Source of the DNA: Acinetobacter nosocomialis NIPH 2119
Lineage (GTDB): Bacteria > Pseudomonadota > Gammaproteobacteria > Pseudomonadales > Moraxellaceae
DNA length: 64,000 nt
Reading direction: 5' to 3'
NCBI RefSeq assembly: GCF_000368085.1
Contig: NZ_KB849239.1
Coordinates: 2,225,749-2,289,748 of the forward strand
Shown here piece after piece: positions 1-9,409 of this stretch. The notes beneath the pieces are model-generated. The model saw nothing but the letters and a program-made list of their open reading frames with translations. It was not told where the DNA came from and did not search any database. The position numbers and the translations under genes were made by a program. Within the stretch, counting starts at the first letter, position 1, and the number at the start of each line of letters is the position of its first letter.

Positions 1-2
1 TT

Positions 3-77
3 AGGGGCGTCGCCAAGTGGTAAGGCAGCGGGTTTTGATCTCGCCATCCGTTGGTTCGAATCCAGCCGCCCCTGCCA
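3..77 (+). tRNA. tRNA-Gln (anticodon TTG)
   Basis: The acceptor arms AGGGGCG (3-9) and CGCCCCT (67-73) pair perfectly and are followed by discriminator G and an encoded CCA (75-77). The anticodon stem GCGGG/CTCGC (28-32/40-44) encloses a seven-base loop with anticodon TTG at 35-37, and the T-arm contains GGTTCGAATCC. UUG reads glutamine codons. The gene sits 36 bases upstream of prs with no terminator between, so joint transcription is likely. The promoter lies outside the window. Confidence 0.96.
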
Positions 78-113
78 TCTATTTCATTACATACCAACCG
101 CCAAGGGTGCTTC

Positions 114-1064
114 ATGCCCAATCTTGTCGTTTTTAGTGGAAATGCTCATCCACAGTTCGCTCAAAAAGTCGTAAGTCACTTACATATCCCTCTAGGTGCT
201 GCATCAGTCGGTCACTTTTCTGATGGAGAAATTTCAGTAGAAATTACTGAAAATGTTCGTGGTAAAGACGTATTTATCGTTCAGCCTACTTGTGCGCCTA
301 CCAATGATAACCTTATGGAAATCTTGGTTATGGCAGATGCTTTGCGTCGTGCAAGTGCTGGTCGTATTACCGCTGTTATTCCTTATTTTGGTTATGCTCG
401 CCAAGACCGTCGTCCACGTTCTGCACGTGTGCCGATTACAGCTAAAGTTGTTGCAGACATGCTTACCACTGTTGGTATTGATCGTGTCGTAATGATTGAT
501 TTACATGCTGACCAAATCCAAGGTTTCTTCGATATTCCAGTCGACAACATCTACGGTACTCCTGCTTTGCTTGCTGACTTACGTCAACAACAACATGATA
601 ACCTTATGGTGGTTTCTCCTGACGTTGGTGGTGTAGTACGTGCTCGTGCTGTTGCCAAACAGATGGGTGACATCGATTTAGCAATTATCGACAAACGTCG
701 TCAAAAAGCCAACGAATCGCAAGTTATGCATTTGATTGGTGATGTAAAAGATCGTGATTGCGTTATTGTAGATGACATGGTTGATACTGCTGGTACATTG
801 TGTAAAGCAGCTGATGCACTTAAGCAATTCGGTGCACGTCGTGTTGTTGCATATGCAACTCACCCTGTACTTTCAGGTAAAGCAATTGAGAACTTACGTA
901 ACTCAGTAATTGATGAGTTAGTCGTAACTGACACAATTCCTCTTTCTGAAGAAGCATTGAACTTGGGCAAAATCCGTCAAGTTTCTGTTGCTAGCATGGT
1001 TGCTGAAACGATTCGTCGTATTAATAACGAAGAGTCTATCAGCGCGATGTTCGATAGTTTATAA
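114..1064 (+). CDS. prs: Ribose-phosphate pyrophosphokinase (PRPP synthetase)
   Basis: Makes 5-phosphoribosyl 1-diphosphate from ribose 5-phosphate and ATP, the precursor of purines, pyrimidines, His, Trp and NAD; cytosolic. The 316-residue product from ATG 114 ([14 protein letters not shown]) is the usual family length. Visible family motifs include [10 protein letters not shown], the [16 protein letters not shown] flexible-loop region, and the PRPP-binding stretch [14 protein letters not shown]. An in-frame ATG exists at 51, but it would start inside the tRNA-Gln gene; ATG 114 has AAGGGTG about 4 bases upstream, so I chose it. A hairpin follows at 1082. Confidence 0.97.
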   Translation: MPNLVVFSGNAHPQFAQKVVSHLHIPLGAASVGHFSDGEISVEITENVRGKDVFIVQPTCAPTNDNLMEILVMADALRRASAGRITAVIPYFGYARQDRRPRSARVPITAKVVADMLTTVGIDRVVMIDLHADQIQGFFDIPVDNIYGTPALLADLRQQQHDNLMVVSPDVGGVVRARAVAKQMGDIDLAIIDKRRQKANESQVMHLIGDVKDRDCVIVDDMVDTAGTLCKAADALKQFGARRVVAYATHPVLSGKAIENLRNSVIDELVVTDTIPLSEEALNLGKIRQVSVASMVAETIRRINNEESISAMFDSL

Positions 1065-1081
1065 TATTGCAGCTTTTTCTT

Positions 1082-1106
1082 AACCCTGGCCTTGGCTGGG
1101 GTTTTC
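1082..1106 (+). terminator. Terminator after prs
   Basis: AACCCTGGCC and GGCTGGGGTT can pair with two G-U wobbles and are followed by TTTTCT. It would end the tRNA-Gln/prs transcript. Confidence 0.65.
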
Positions 1107-1162
1107 TATCACTAAACTGGTCGCAAGTTTAGTTTATTTAATCTTTAATGAGGATTTATCTC

Positions 1163-1459
1163 ATGGCAAACTTCGTATTCAACGCTCAAGCGCGTGCTGA
1201 AGACAAACAAGGGAAAGGTGCGAGCCGCCGCCTTCGTCGCGAATCTTTAGTTCCAGCTATCATCTACGGTGGTAACGCTGAACCTGTAAGTGTTACTTTA
1301 GAACTTCGTGAGCTTGTAAAAGCTTTAGAAAGCAATGCTTTCTTTGAAGAAGTTGTAGAAATCAAAGTGGGCGATAAAGTTGAAAACGTTAAAATCCAAG
1401 CGTTACAACGTCATCCATCTAAAAACACTCCTATGCACGCTGACTTCAAACGCGCATAA
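1163..1459 (+). CDS. rplY: 50S ribosomal protein L25
   Basis: Short, single-domain L25 (98 residues from ATG 1163, [13 protein letters not shown]) that binds 5S rRNA in the large subunit. The family signature is seen in [20 protein letters not shown] near the N terminus and in the C-terminal KIQALQRHP and MHADF. It has no C-terminal Ctc-type extension. An in-frame ATG at 1148 would add five residues, but 1163 follows GAGG with better spacing. A 7-bp inverted repeat (1112-1132) lies in the leader. pth starts 20 bases downstream, so rplY-pth is a likely operon. Confidence 0.95.
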   Translation: MANFVFNAQARAEDKQGKGASRRLRRESLVPAIIYGGNAEPVSVTLELRELVKALESNAFFEEVVEIKVGDKVENVKIQALQRHPSKNTPMHADFKRA

Positions 1460-1479
1460 GTGTTTAAAGGCGTAAATTA

Positions 1480-2061
1480 GTGTCAAATATTTCGCTAATT
1501 GTTGGTTTGGGCAATCCTGGTTCAGAATATGCCCAAACCCGCCATAATGCAGGTTTTTGGTTCGTTGAACAGCTTGCAGATAAATATGGCATTACATTAA
1601 AAAATGATCCAAAATTTCACGGAATTAGTGGTCGTGGTAATATAGAAGGGCACGATGTTCGTTTACTTCTACCAACGACTTATATGAATCGTTCCGGACA
1701 AAGTGTTGTTCCTTTCTCAAAGTTCTATCAAATTGCTCCTGAAGCAATTCTGATTGCTCATGATGAACTTGATATGAACCCTGGTGTAATTCGTCTTAAA
1801 ACAGGCGGTGGGCACGGCGGTCATAACGGTTTACGTGATATTGTCCCACATATTGGTCCAAATTTTCATCGTTTACGAATTGGTATTGGACATCCAGGTT
1901 CAAAAGAAAGAGTTTCTGGGCATGTACTCGGAAAAGCGCCAAGTAGTGAACAAAGCCTGATGGATGGAGCAATTGATCACGCTCTTTCTAAAGTGAAGTT
2001 ACTTGTTCAAGGACAAGTATCACAGGCCATGAACCAAATTAATGCGTATAAACCAGCTTAA
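1480..2061 (+). CDS. pth: Peptidyl-tRNA hydrolase
   Basis: Releases peptides from peptidyl-tRNA that dropped off the ribosome; cytosolic and essential in many bacteria. The 193-residue product starts with GTG (AAAGG about 10 bases upstream). Family motifs are clear: LIVGLGNPGSEY at the N terminus, TRHNAGFW with the catalytic His, PTTYMNRSG, AHDELDMNPG with the Asp, and GGGHGGHNGLRDI. It sits 20 bases after rplY, the common rplY-pth arrangement. Confidence 0.97.
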   Translation: MSNISLIVGLGNPGSEYAQTRHNAGFWFVEQLADKYGITLKNDPKFHGISGRGNIEGHDVRLLLPTTYMNRSGQSVVPFSKFYQIAPEAILIAHDELDMNPGVIRLKTGGGHGGHNGLRDIVPHIGPNFHRLRIGIGHPGSKERVSGHVLGKAPSSEQSLMDGAIDHALSKVKLLVQGQVSQAMNQINAYKPA

Positions 2062-2106
2062 ATTGTTGAACAATCAAGCTTGCTATCTTGCTTTTTTAGG
2101 AGCAAA

Positions 2107-2169
2107 ATGCGCATCAGCCACATTGCCAGAACGGCAAGGGCAAAAGATTTCACTATAAGATCTTCTTAG
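2107..2169 (+). CDS. Possible 20-residue leader ORF upstream of panD
   Basis: ATG 2107 has AGGAG at 2098-2102, near-ideal spacing, and runs 20 codons to TAG 2167, 22 bases before the panD start. The predicted peptide is basic ([15 protein letters not shown]...). Nothing in it is recognisable. It may be a real small protein, a leader peptide coupled to panD, or chance. It is listed because its ribosome binding site is better than that of many genes here. Confidence 0.3.
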   Translation: MRISHIARTARAKDFTIRSS

Positions 2170-2191
2170 GTCTACTCAGGAGACGCTAGCC

Positions 2192-2572
2192 ATGCTATCT
2201 CGTTTATTAAAATGCAAAATTCACCGTGCAGTTGTAACCCATGCTGAACTTCACTATGAAGGTTCTTGTGCAATTGATGGCGTATTAATGGATTTAGCTG
2301 GTATTCGTGAATACGAAGAAATCCACGTTTGGAACGTAACTAATGGCAAGCGCTTCACAACTTACGCGATTCGTGGTGAAGATAACTCTGGCATTATTTC
2401 AGTAAATGGTGGTGCTGCTCACCAAGCAGATGTTGGCGATCTTGTAATTATTGCTACTTTTGGTGATTTCACCGAAGCTGAAGCAAATGCTCACAAACCA
2501 CGTTTGGTATATGCAAACCCAGACAATACAGTCAACCACACAGCGAACTGCATTCCTGTGCAAGTTGCCTAA
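2192..2572 (+). CDS. panD: Aspartate 1-decarboxylase
   Basis: Decarboxylates L-aspartate to beta-alanine for pantothenate and CoA synthesis. It is a pyruvoyl enzyme made as a proenzyme that cleaves itself between Gly24 and Ser25; the site is visible as [10 protein letters not shown]. The length of 126 residues is normal. Other family residues are [10 protein letters not shown] at the start, and [17 protein letters not shown]. The start has CAGGAGA nine bases upstream. It is apparently a single gene between the pth region and a terminator at 2589. Confidence 0.97.
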   Translation: MLSRLLKCKIHRAVVTHAELHYEGSCAIDGVLMDLAGIREYEEIHVWNVTNGKRFTTYAIRGEDNSGIISVNGGAAHQADVGDLVIIATFGDFTEAEANAHKPRLVYANPDNTVNHTANCIPVQVA

Positions 2573-2588
2573 TTAAAGATTTAAAAGT

Positions 2589-2616
2589 AAAAAAGCCCGT
2601 AAATACGGGCTTTTTT
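2589..2616. terminator. Bidirectional terminator panD / GDYXXLXY gene
   Basis: AAAAAAGCCCGTA-AA-TACGGGCTTTTTT is a near-perfect inverted repeat with A and T runs on both sides, placed between two converging genes. Confidence 0.9.
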
Positions 2617-2624
2617 ATACGCCT

Positions 2625-3185
2625 TTATAAACTTCTAGCAGTCCCCTTCCACCAACTGTGCTGTTGCTTACAGTTTAAAGGCTGTAGCTCTTCTCCACGT
2701 AAATCAAATAAAATCGCCTCTCCTTTTGTATTTACTTTAAATTCAGCATACTTTGCTTTCCCATAGCATTGAGCTAGACCTTCGGCAAATAAGAAGCTTC
2801 GAGAAGCTGGATATAAAGCCTGTAAACGATTTTCAGGATTTTTTAAAATTAAACGCTGCCCAGCAAATGAATTGTGAGTATCTAAAATGGTACGAACTAC
2901 TCGATTTTGTGAATCTAAAATAACTTTTGCTGGAACAGAAGCATGATTAAAAATCACTTGATCTAAAGCCTCACTTTCACTTCCCGAAAGCGCTTTGAGA
3001 GATTGTAAATTTAATTCATATGCCAACGCCATATAGTCCCCCTGTAAAATAGAGCGAGGGTCAACCGGCTTAAGCTTAATAAAAATATTTTTACTCTGAT
3101 GCAGGTGCCATTCATTTTTCGCAACCAAACCTGCAAAAAATAATACAGTGGCTACTGCAAGCATAAGGGAGAAATACTTTTTCAT
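2625..3185 (-). CDS. GDYXXLXY-domain exported/membrane-anchored protein
   Basis: A 186-residue protein with an N-terminal hydrophobic segment (about residues 5-22) that is a signal anchor or signal peptide. The family-defining motif appears at about residue 48 as LQGDYMALAY, followed by conserved KVILDSQNRV and the C-terminal RGEELQPL. The function of the family is not established. Its start overlaps the stop of the upstream DUF4401 gene by one base (TAATG), so the two are translationally coupled; this pairing is typical of the family. It probably acts with that membrane protein. Confidence 0.85.
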   Translation of the reverse strand: MKKYFSLMLAVATVLFFAGLVAKNEWHLHQSKNIFIKLKPVDPRSILQGDYMALAYELNLQSLKALSGSESEALDQVIFNHASVPAKVILDSQNRVVRTILDTHNSFAGQRLILKNPENRLQALYPASRSFLFAEGLAQCYGKAKYAEFKVNTKGEAILFDLRGEELQPLNCKQQHSWWKGTARSL

Positions 3186-4966
3186 TACTTTTCCCCCTCA
3201 ATAAAATTCATTTTAGCTTCTTTTATAAGTAGCCCATATAGAGCCAGCAATATAATGCCCGACACCAAGATTGATGCACTTTTAGCTAAAAAACTTAATT
3301 GTAAACTGTAATAAAGTTGCCAAAGCACAAAGGTAAATACTATGAGCGTAACACCATAAACAATGCGATCTTGATTTTTTAAAGCCCATGTCAAAATTAC
3401 AAATAGAATGAATACATCAAAATAGCCGAGTGCAATAAGTGCTATGCCAAAAATTAAAAAAGCAACGAAAGTGAGAGCTTGAAGCTGCCTATATAAATAG
3501 AAAAGGCTAAAGCACAATAACCATAGACTTGGAAAAATATAGATAAACCATAATGGCTGATCAGCAGAATCAATCAACGCAAGCCCCATAAAATTGTCAA
3601 AGAATGAGCTCACAAAAATGACACTAAGTACACATAAAAAAATACTCCGCTCATACGATATAACCGCTTTACTCCCTATCAGTAGTATCAAGCTAAAAAT
3701 CAAATAGTTAAGTAAAGTTAAATTGAAATAAGTTTGAGTAGAATGTACCGACCACAATGAATGGTCTAGTTGCAGTATGTAGATAAATGCTATGCCATAA
3801 GTTGCGAGCATTTGAATTAAAACAAAGAACCAATGAGGCTTAAGAAAATAACTGACGCATAGAATAAAAATCTGGGCAATCAATACCCATAAAATTTGAT
3901 TTGTTTCAGAACCAAGATGAAATAAAAAAGCAGTCTGTCCACTCACAAATAAACAATATGCAAATTGCCGAATGAAATAGCTTTGCGATTTTGTTAGTAA
4001 AGTTATAGCTATAGCAACAAAGATGATTCCAATAACTAAGGAAATAGTTTCCCAAAATACTAAAGTAAATGCTGCAAGTGCTAAGCCAGCAAGCCAAGCA
4101 CCAATTGCTAAAGGAATGATATAAAAACGGCTTTGGCGAAAAATTCTTATTAAGAAATAACTAATGAGTGCAAACCAAATAAAAATAATGCCCGCAATCA
4201 ATAAGAAAATGAATTCATTAGAATCTTTAAATAGATGATTAATACCATCAACAAGCCATATTGTAGCTGTCACGCCAAGAACAGCAGCCATTAAACTGGC
4301 ACATAGCTGATCATTCTTTTTGAAGAAATAATAAAAAGCAATAATTCCTAGTAAGAACGCCGAGATCAGATAGGGTAAATTTTCACTTGATAAGAATTGA
4401 ATCATCCCTGTTATTGAAATAACAGCAAACCAAGCAATAAAAACAAAACGTAAGGCTGTATATTTCTTTTGACAGATCCAGAACTGTACAAGACTTAATA
4501 AATTTAGAGCAAAAAGATAAAGATAAGGAAACTTTTCTGCCCAGAAAGTCTGTTTAAAAAATAAAAATAGGGCGAGTTGGCTTGTAATACAAATTAAAGC
4601 AAAGATTCCAATATTTGGTCGATATAGCCACGGCAATAAAAGCAAAGTCCAAATCAAGAAAAGTAAATAACTGTCTGCACCAGTTTGATAAACTTGTCCA
4701 ATTACAGCCAAACTCAAACCGATCATTAAGCCGCAAGTACCATGTAAAGTCTGCCGTATTCCCTCGCTTAAGGTATCGTTTATGCTCATCCAAGCTGTGA
4801 TAAGCAATATAACAGGTGGAATAATGAGTTGAATGCTATCAGGAAGCATCAACCAATTAGCAGCAATTAAATAAAGAATACTGAGCGCCATAAATACATA
4901 ACTGAAAATATGGAGATGCTGAATAAATAAAGTATTCCTAAATGGATAATAGTCTCTTATCTGCAT
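3185..4966 (-). CDS. DUF4401/DUF2157-type polytopic membrane protein
   Basis: 593 residues that are hydrophobic nearly end to end, with many predicted transmembrane helices separated by very short loops. I recognise it as the DUF2157/DUF4401 type mainly from its pairing with a GDYXXLXY protein and its overall pattern. No catalytic motif is visible and the biochemical role is unknown. It starts at ATG 4966 and overlaps its partner by one base. The riboswitch-ribB unit is divergent upstream. Confidence 0.8.
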   Translation of the reverse strand: MQIRDYYPFRNTLFIQHLHIFSYVFMALSILYLIAANWLMLPDSIQLIIPPVILLITAWMSINDTLSEGIRQTLHGTCGLMIGLSLAVIGQVYQTGADSYLLFLIWTLLLLPWLYRPNIGIFALICITSQLALFLFFKQTFWAEKFPYLYLFALNLLSLVQFWICQKKYTALRFVFIAWFAVISITGMIQFLSSENLPYLISAFLLGIIAFYYFFKKNDQLCASLMAAVLGVTATIWLVDGINHLFKDSNEFIFLLIAGIIFIWFALISYFLIRIFRQSRFYIIPLAIGAWLAGLALAAFTLVFWETISLVIGIIFVAIAITLLTKSQSYFIRQFAYCLFVSGQTAFLFHLGSETNQILWVLIAQIFILCVSYFLKPHWFFVLIQMLATYGIAFIYILQLDHSLWSVHSTQTYFNLTLLNYLIFSLILLIGSKAVISYERSIFLCVLSVIFVSSFFDNFMGLALIDSADQPLWFIYIFPSLWLLCFSLFYLYRQLQALTFVAFLIFGIALIALGYFDVFILFVILTWALKNQDRIVYGVTLIVFTFVLWQLYYSLQLSFLAKSASILVSGIILLALYGLLIKEAKMNFIEGEK

Positions 4967-5130
4967 GAAACACCTGTTTTATTTATAATTTTCTATAAAA
5001 AACATAGCATTCCCTTTTAAAGCCAACAAGTAAGCGCTTGTTAAAAAACCTATTTCATTTTATGAAAATGCTTATTCATAATGAGACTTAGCATTCTACA
5101 AAAGCATCTAGCCAATTTTCCCAAGCGCGC

Positions 5131-5136
5131 TATAAT
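5131..5136 (+). promoter_or_regulatory. Likely -10 element of the ribB transcript
   Basis: A consensus TATAAT lies 12-15 bases before the first conserved riboswitch base, which is where transcription should start for an RFN-controlled mRNA. No good -35 hexamer is seen 17 bases upstream. Confidence 0.45.
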
Positions 5137-5147
5137 AAAACTCATCG

Positions 5148-5292
5148 CTTCAGGGCGGGGTGTAATTCCCCACCGGTGGTAAAGTTAATTTTCATATATA
5201 AATTAACAAGCCCACGAGCTTAAATTATTTAATTTGAGCAGATTTGGTGAAACTCCAAAGCCGACGGTATAGTCCGGATGAAAGAAGACGAC
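5148..5292 (+). ncRNA. FMN riboswitch (RFN element)
   Basis: The conserved RFN blocks appear in order: TCAGGGCGGGGTGTAATTCC at 5150, CCACCGGTGGTAAAG, a variable hairpin (AGTTAATTTTC / TATAAATTAAC), AGCCCACGAGC, GCAGATTTGGTGAAACTCC, AAAGCCGACGGTATAGTCC and GGATGAAAGAAGACG. It lies in the leader of ribB, which it should switch off when FMN is abundant. The expression platform lies in the roughly 90 bases before ATG 5384; I cannot tell termination from translation control by eye. Confidence 0.97.
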
Positions 5293-5383
5293 GAACTGGG
5301 ATAAATCCGTTTTATTTCAGCGCCAGCCTGTTTTTACATCAGTCCTGAAATGTTCAACCGTATTTTTACGAGAGCGTTTCATT

Positions 5384-6043
5384 ATGTCTAGCTTAATTCA
5401 ACCAGAACTTTTTTTCTCAGCCCTCTCTCCTGCAGAACAGCGCATTCAACAAGCATTAGAAGATATCCGTCAAGGTAAACCTGTATTGGTGATGGATGAC
5501 TTTGATCGTGAAAATGAAGCAGATTTAATTGTTGCAGCCGAAACCCTAACTGTTGAGACCATGGCACGTATGATTCGTGATGGCTCAGGTATTGTATGTT
5601 TATGCCTGACAGAAGAATTAGCAGATCATTTAGATCTTCCACCAATGGTTTCTCAAAACTCAAGTCAGTTTCACACTGCATTTACAGTGACCATTGAAGC
5701 TGCTCAAGGTGTTACCACTGGTGTTTCTGCAAAAGACCGTGTAACAACGATTAAAACTGCTATTAAAGATGGTGCTGTTGCAAGTGACTTAAATCGTCCT
5801 GGTCACGTTTTCCCATTACGTGCACGTAATGGCGGCGTGCTTACTCGACGTGGTCATACTGAGGGAACAATTGATTTAGCAAGATTAGCGGGTTTAAAAC
5901 CTGCTGGTGTGTTATGTGAATTAACTAATCCGGATGGCACTATGGCATCCGGCATTCAAGTTTTGGCTTATGCACAAACTCATCACTTAACAGTGATTAC
6001 AATTGAAGAACTTGTTCAATACCGTCAACAACACGGTATTTAA
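5384..6043 (+). CDS. ribB: 3,4-dihydroxy-2-butanone 4-phosphate synthase
   Basis: Converts ribulose 5-phosphate to 3,4-dihydroxy-2-butanone 4-phosphate and formate, the four-carbon unit of riboflavin. The 219 residues match a stand-alone RibB with no GTP cyclohydrolase II domain. Metal and substrate residues are visible in [16 protein letters not shown] (about 38-53), the [11 protein letters not shown] stretch and [17 protein letters not shown]. It is preceded by an FMN riboswitch, which supports both identity and regulation. A strong hairpin follows at 6051. Confidence 0.97.
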   Translation: MSSLIQPELFFSALSPAEQRIQQALEDIRQGKPVLVMDDFDRENEADLIVAAETLTVETMARMIRDGSGIVCLCLTEELADHLDLPPMVSQNSSQFHTAFTVTIEAAQGVTTGVSAKDRVTTIKTAIKDGAVASDLNRPGHVFPLRARNGGVLTRRGHTEGTIDLARLAGLKPAGVLCELTNPDGTMASGIQVLAYAQTHHLTVITIEELVQYRQQHGI

Positions 6044-6050
6044 ATAAAAA

Positions 6051-6083
6051 AGGTTTGGCTTTAGATCAGATCAGAGCCAAACC
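6051..6083. terminator. Terminator between ribB and HAD gene
   Basis: AGGTTTGGCT and AGCCAAACCT form a perfect 10-bp stem. The minus strand has a long T run after it, so it surely serves the minus-strand HAD gene and may also end ribB. Confidence 0.8.
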
Positions 6084-6106
6084 TATAAATTAAAACTTAC
6101 TTATAT

Positions 6107-6781
6107 TTAAGAAACTTTCTTTTGTGCTGCCAGTTCTTCAACATAGTCCAAAAGTTCAGAGAATTGATTAATCATTGCTTTTGGCTGTGCTTGAGCAAGT
6201 TCCTCTGCTGTTCCATAACCATAAGTCACAGCTACCGCCTCAATACCATTGTGGCGAGCACCTAAAATATCATATTGACGATCACCCACCATTAAACACT
6301 CTTCTGGATTTAATTGCTCACGTTCAAGAATATAATGGATAAGCTCAGCTTTATTGGTGCGTTCACCCGTTAATTCACTGCCATAAATATGTACAAAATA
6401 CTGGCTTAATTCAAAATGGTCTAAAATTCGTTTTGCATAAATCGTTGGTTTAGCAGTAGCAACGAACAAACGATATCCTTCTGCTTTTAAAGCTTTAAGG
6501 GTTTCTGCAACAGATGGATATACTTCATTTTCAAATAAGCCAATCACCGAAAAACGCTCACGGTAAGCAAGTAAAGCTTGCTCAGCTAGAGCATCATCTT
6601 GGGTAGCTAATAATTTTGCTAATGATGCTTTTAATGGCGGTCCAATTGTCCAATCAATATTTAAATCGGCAGCTAAAGGATAACCAAGCTTCTCCATTGC
6701 ATAACGAATTGATGTATGGATGCCAACTTTAGGGTCTGTTAAGGTTCCATCTAAATCAATCAAAATATGTTTTATAGCCAT
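6107..6781 (-). CDS. HAD-superfamily phosphatase (phosphoglycolate phosphatase-like)
   Basis: 224 residues with the HAD motifs in order: motif I LIDLDGTLTDP (about 7-17), motif II around LFVATAKP (about 103-110), a Lys in motif III, and motif IV GDRQYDILGA (about 169-178). A helical cap follows motif I (MEKLGYPL...), as in Gph-like enzymes. The substrate cannot be read from sequence; candidates are phosphoglycolate or a nucleotide or sugar phosphate. It is monocistronic and divergent from thiD, separated by about 97 bases. Confidence 0.85.
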   Translation of the reverse strand: MAIKHILIDLDGTLTDPKVGIHTSIRYAMEKLGYPLAADLNIDWTIGPPLKASLAKLLATQDDALAEQALLAYRERFSVIGLFENEVYPSVAETLKALKAEGYRLFVATAKPTIYAKRILDHFELSQYFVHIYGSELTGERTNKAELIHYILEREQLNPEECLMVGDRQYDILGARHNGIEAVAVTYGYGTAEELAQAQPKAMINQFSELLDYVEELAAQKKVS

Positions 6782-6860
6782 TCAATCACTAACCCAGTAA
6801 AGTATTTAATTCAATTGGTCGAGAGTTTAATTAAACTCTCTTATACTAACGTAAATTTAA

Positions 6861-7646
<786 letters not shown>

Positions 7647-7653
7647 CAACCAA

Positions 7654-7684
7654 ATAAAAAGGCGCTTAAAGCGCCTTTTTATTT
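7654..7684. terminator. Bidirectional terminator thiD / lysM
   Basis: ATAAAAAGGCGCTT and AAGCGCCTTTTTAT form a symmetric stem with A and T runs, between converging genes. Confidence 0.9.
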
Positions 7685-7691
7685 ATTCCAA

Positions 7692-8165
7692 TTACTGTGG
7701 AATACGTAAAACTTGCCCAGGGAAAATCTCATCCGGATCTTTGAGCATTGGTTTATTTGCTTCAAAGATTTTCGGATACTGGTTGGCATCACCATAAAAC
7801 TCTTTCGCAATTTTTGAAAGATTATCACCAGATTTTACCGTATAAAATTTGCTTTCCGGTTCAGGCGTAGCAACGGTCATCTGGTCATCTACATGTGCAA
7901 CATGATCGACGTTACCAACAATAAGAATAATCTTTTCTTTATCCGCTTGGCTTTGTACTTGACCATTAATAGTCGCAGTATCAGTTGAACCATTATATGT
8001 TACAGATAAACCTTCCACCCCGAGGCCTAAACTTTTAATTAATCCTAATAATTTATTCGCTACTTCTTGTGCAGAAGGTTCTGCTGGCGTTGCTGGAGCT
8101 GGTTGTGGTTCTGCTGGTGCGGTATTTTTCTTACCAATACCTTTTACAAAATCAAAAAGACCCAT
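7692..8165 (-). CDS. BON and LysM domain protein (Kbp/YgaU-like)
   Basis: 157 residues with no signal peptide. The order is a short N-terminal MGLFDFVKGIGKK, a Pro/Ala/Glu-rich linker (about 14-33), a BON domain (about 37-100) and a C-terminal LysM (about 107-156: FYTVKSGDNLSKIAKEFYGD ... PGQVLRIPQ). This is the layout of E. coli Kbp/YgaU, a cytoplasmic potassium-binding protein; that role here is inference. The start has GAGGA nine bases upstream. Monocistronic. Confidence 0.9.
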   Translation of the reverse strand: MGLFDFVKGIGKKNTAPAEPQPAPATPAEPSAQEVANKLLGLIKSLGLGVEGLSVTYNGSTDTATINGQVQSQADKEKIILIVGNVDHVAHVDDQMTVATPEPESKFYTVKSGDNLSKIAKEFYGDANQYPKIFEANKPMLKDPDEIFPGQVLRIPQ

Positions 8166-8303
8166 TTTTAGTCCTCATCTTATTGTTTATAGTAAAGTCA
8201 TTAAACTGACCCTTATTGTTATACTTGAAAAAAGAGATACCTCTGCTATCAATTGAGGTTGATCTTGTAAAAATATGTATCTCTCTCAATTATTTTACTC
8301 AAA

Positions 8304-8337
8304 TAAAAAAAGCCACCTTACGGTGGCCTTCTTTTTA
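8304..8337 (-). terminator. Terminator after acpP
   Basis: GCCACC-TTAC-GGTGGC (8312-8327) followed on the minus strand by seven T. It lies 16-50 bases past the acpP stop. Confidence 0.9.
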
Positions 8338-8353
8338 ATCAGCAATATGCGAA

Positions 8354-8590
8354 TTAACCAAGTTTTTTAGTTACATAGTCAATTGCAGATTGAACTGTAG
8401 TGATTTCGTTTGAATCTTCATCAGGGATAGTGATGTCGAAGTCATTTTCGAAAGACATAACAAGTTCAACTAAATCTAAAGAGTCAGCACCCAAGTCATC
8501 CATGAAAGATGCTTCGTTTTTAATCTCTTCAGCTTTAAGACCAAGTTGTTCTGCAACCGCTTGTTTAACGCGTTGTTCGATATCGCTCAC
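8354..8590 (-). CDS. acpP: Acyl carrier protein
   Basis: Carries growing acyl chains on 4'-phosphopantetheine. From GTG 8590 the product is the standard 78 residues, with the prosthetic-group Ser37 in [12 protein letters not shown] longer in-frame ATG at 8629 would add 13 residues, but GAGGAG at 8598-8603 is seven bases from the GTG, so the GTG start is chosen. It is acidic and helical, as expected. It lies 84 bases downstream of fabG and ends at a strong terminator. Confidence 0.97.
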   Translation of the reverse strand: MSDIEQRVKQAVAEQLGLKAEEIKNEASFMDDLGADSLDLVELVMSFENDFDITIPDEDSNEITTVQSAIDYVTKKLG

Positions 8591-8674
8591 AGGAATTCTC
8601 CTCATTGCTTGTGGCGTTTGATTTGCCACTAGTTTAATTGAATATAAAAATTTTTAAAAGTTTATACATCGGCG

Positions 8675-9409
8675 TTAGGCCATGTATAAACCACCATTTA
8701 CATGTAATACCGTACCGGTAATGTAACCTGCTTTATCACTTGCAAGGAAACTCACCGCATTTGCGATATCTTGTGGCTCGCCTAAGCGATTTAAAGCCAC
8801 TTGATCACTCATTTTTTTGCGAATGTCTTCACTAAGTGCATCTGTCATTTCTGTTGCAATAAAACCTGGTGCCACACTATTTACAGTAATTTGGCGGCTA
8901 CCCATCTCTTTTGCAAGGCTGCGGCTAAATGCTTCAATACCTGCTTTAGCAGCAGAGTAGTTTGCTTGGCCTGGGTTTGCAAAATGAGCAACAACAGAAC
9001 TGATATTAATAATTCGACCAAAACGTGCTTTTGTCATACCCTTAAGTACGCGTTTAGATAAACGATAAACGGCTTTAAGGTGGATATTGAGAATGTCATC
9101 CCAATCATCTTCAGACATACGAAGCAACAAATTGTCTTTCGTAATACCTGCATTGTTAACGAGAACAAGTACAGGACCATAGTTCTGTTCAATATGAGAC
9201 ACGACTGCTTCAATCTCATCGAGATTACGCACATCGAGAGCCAAACCTGCACCTTGTTCACCAAAGCTATCAGTTAGCTTTTGTGCACCAGATTCAGAAG
9301 TCGCAGTACCTACGACAAAATAACCGTCTTGAATAAGTTGCTGGGCAATTGCAGCGCCAATGCCCCGACTCGCGCCCGTTACTAATGCAACTTTGCGTTC
9401 TTGTGTCAT
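8675..9409 (-). CDS. fabG: 3-oxoacyl-[acyl-carrier-protein] reductase
   Basis: NADPH-dependent reduction of beta-ketoacyl-ACP in fatty acid elongation. 244 residues with the SDR motifs TGASRGIGAAIA (12-23), NNAG (about 86-89), the catalytic Ser in NISSVV, and YSAAKAG, plus the FabG C terminus YITGTVLHVNGGLYM. Its start overlaps the fabD stop by four bases (ATGA), so the genes are translationally coupled. Confidence 0.97.
   Translation of the reverse strand: MTQERKVALVTGASRGIGAAIAQQLIQDGYFVVGTATSESGAQKLTDSFGEQGAGLALDVRNLDEIEAVVSHIEQNYGPVLVLVNNAGITKDNLLLRMSEDDWDDILNIHLKAVYRLSKRVLKGMTKARFGRIINISSVVAHFANPGQANYSAAKAGIEAFSRSLAKEMGSRQITVNSVAPGFIATEMTDALSEDIRKKMSDQVALNRLGEPQDIANAVSFLASDKAGYITGTVLHVNGGLYMA

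Noticed and set aside
51..113. N-terminal extension of prs starting inside the tRNA-Gln gene
   Set aside because: The extra residues are tRNA sequence read in frame; the family begins at MPNLVVFSG and ATG 114 has its own ribosome binding site.
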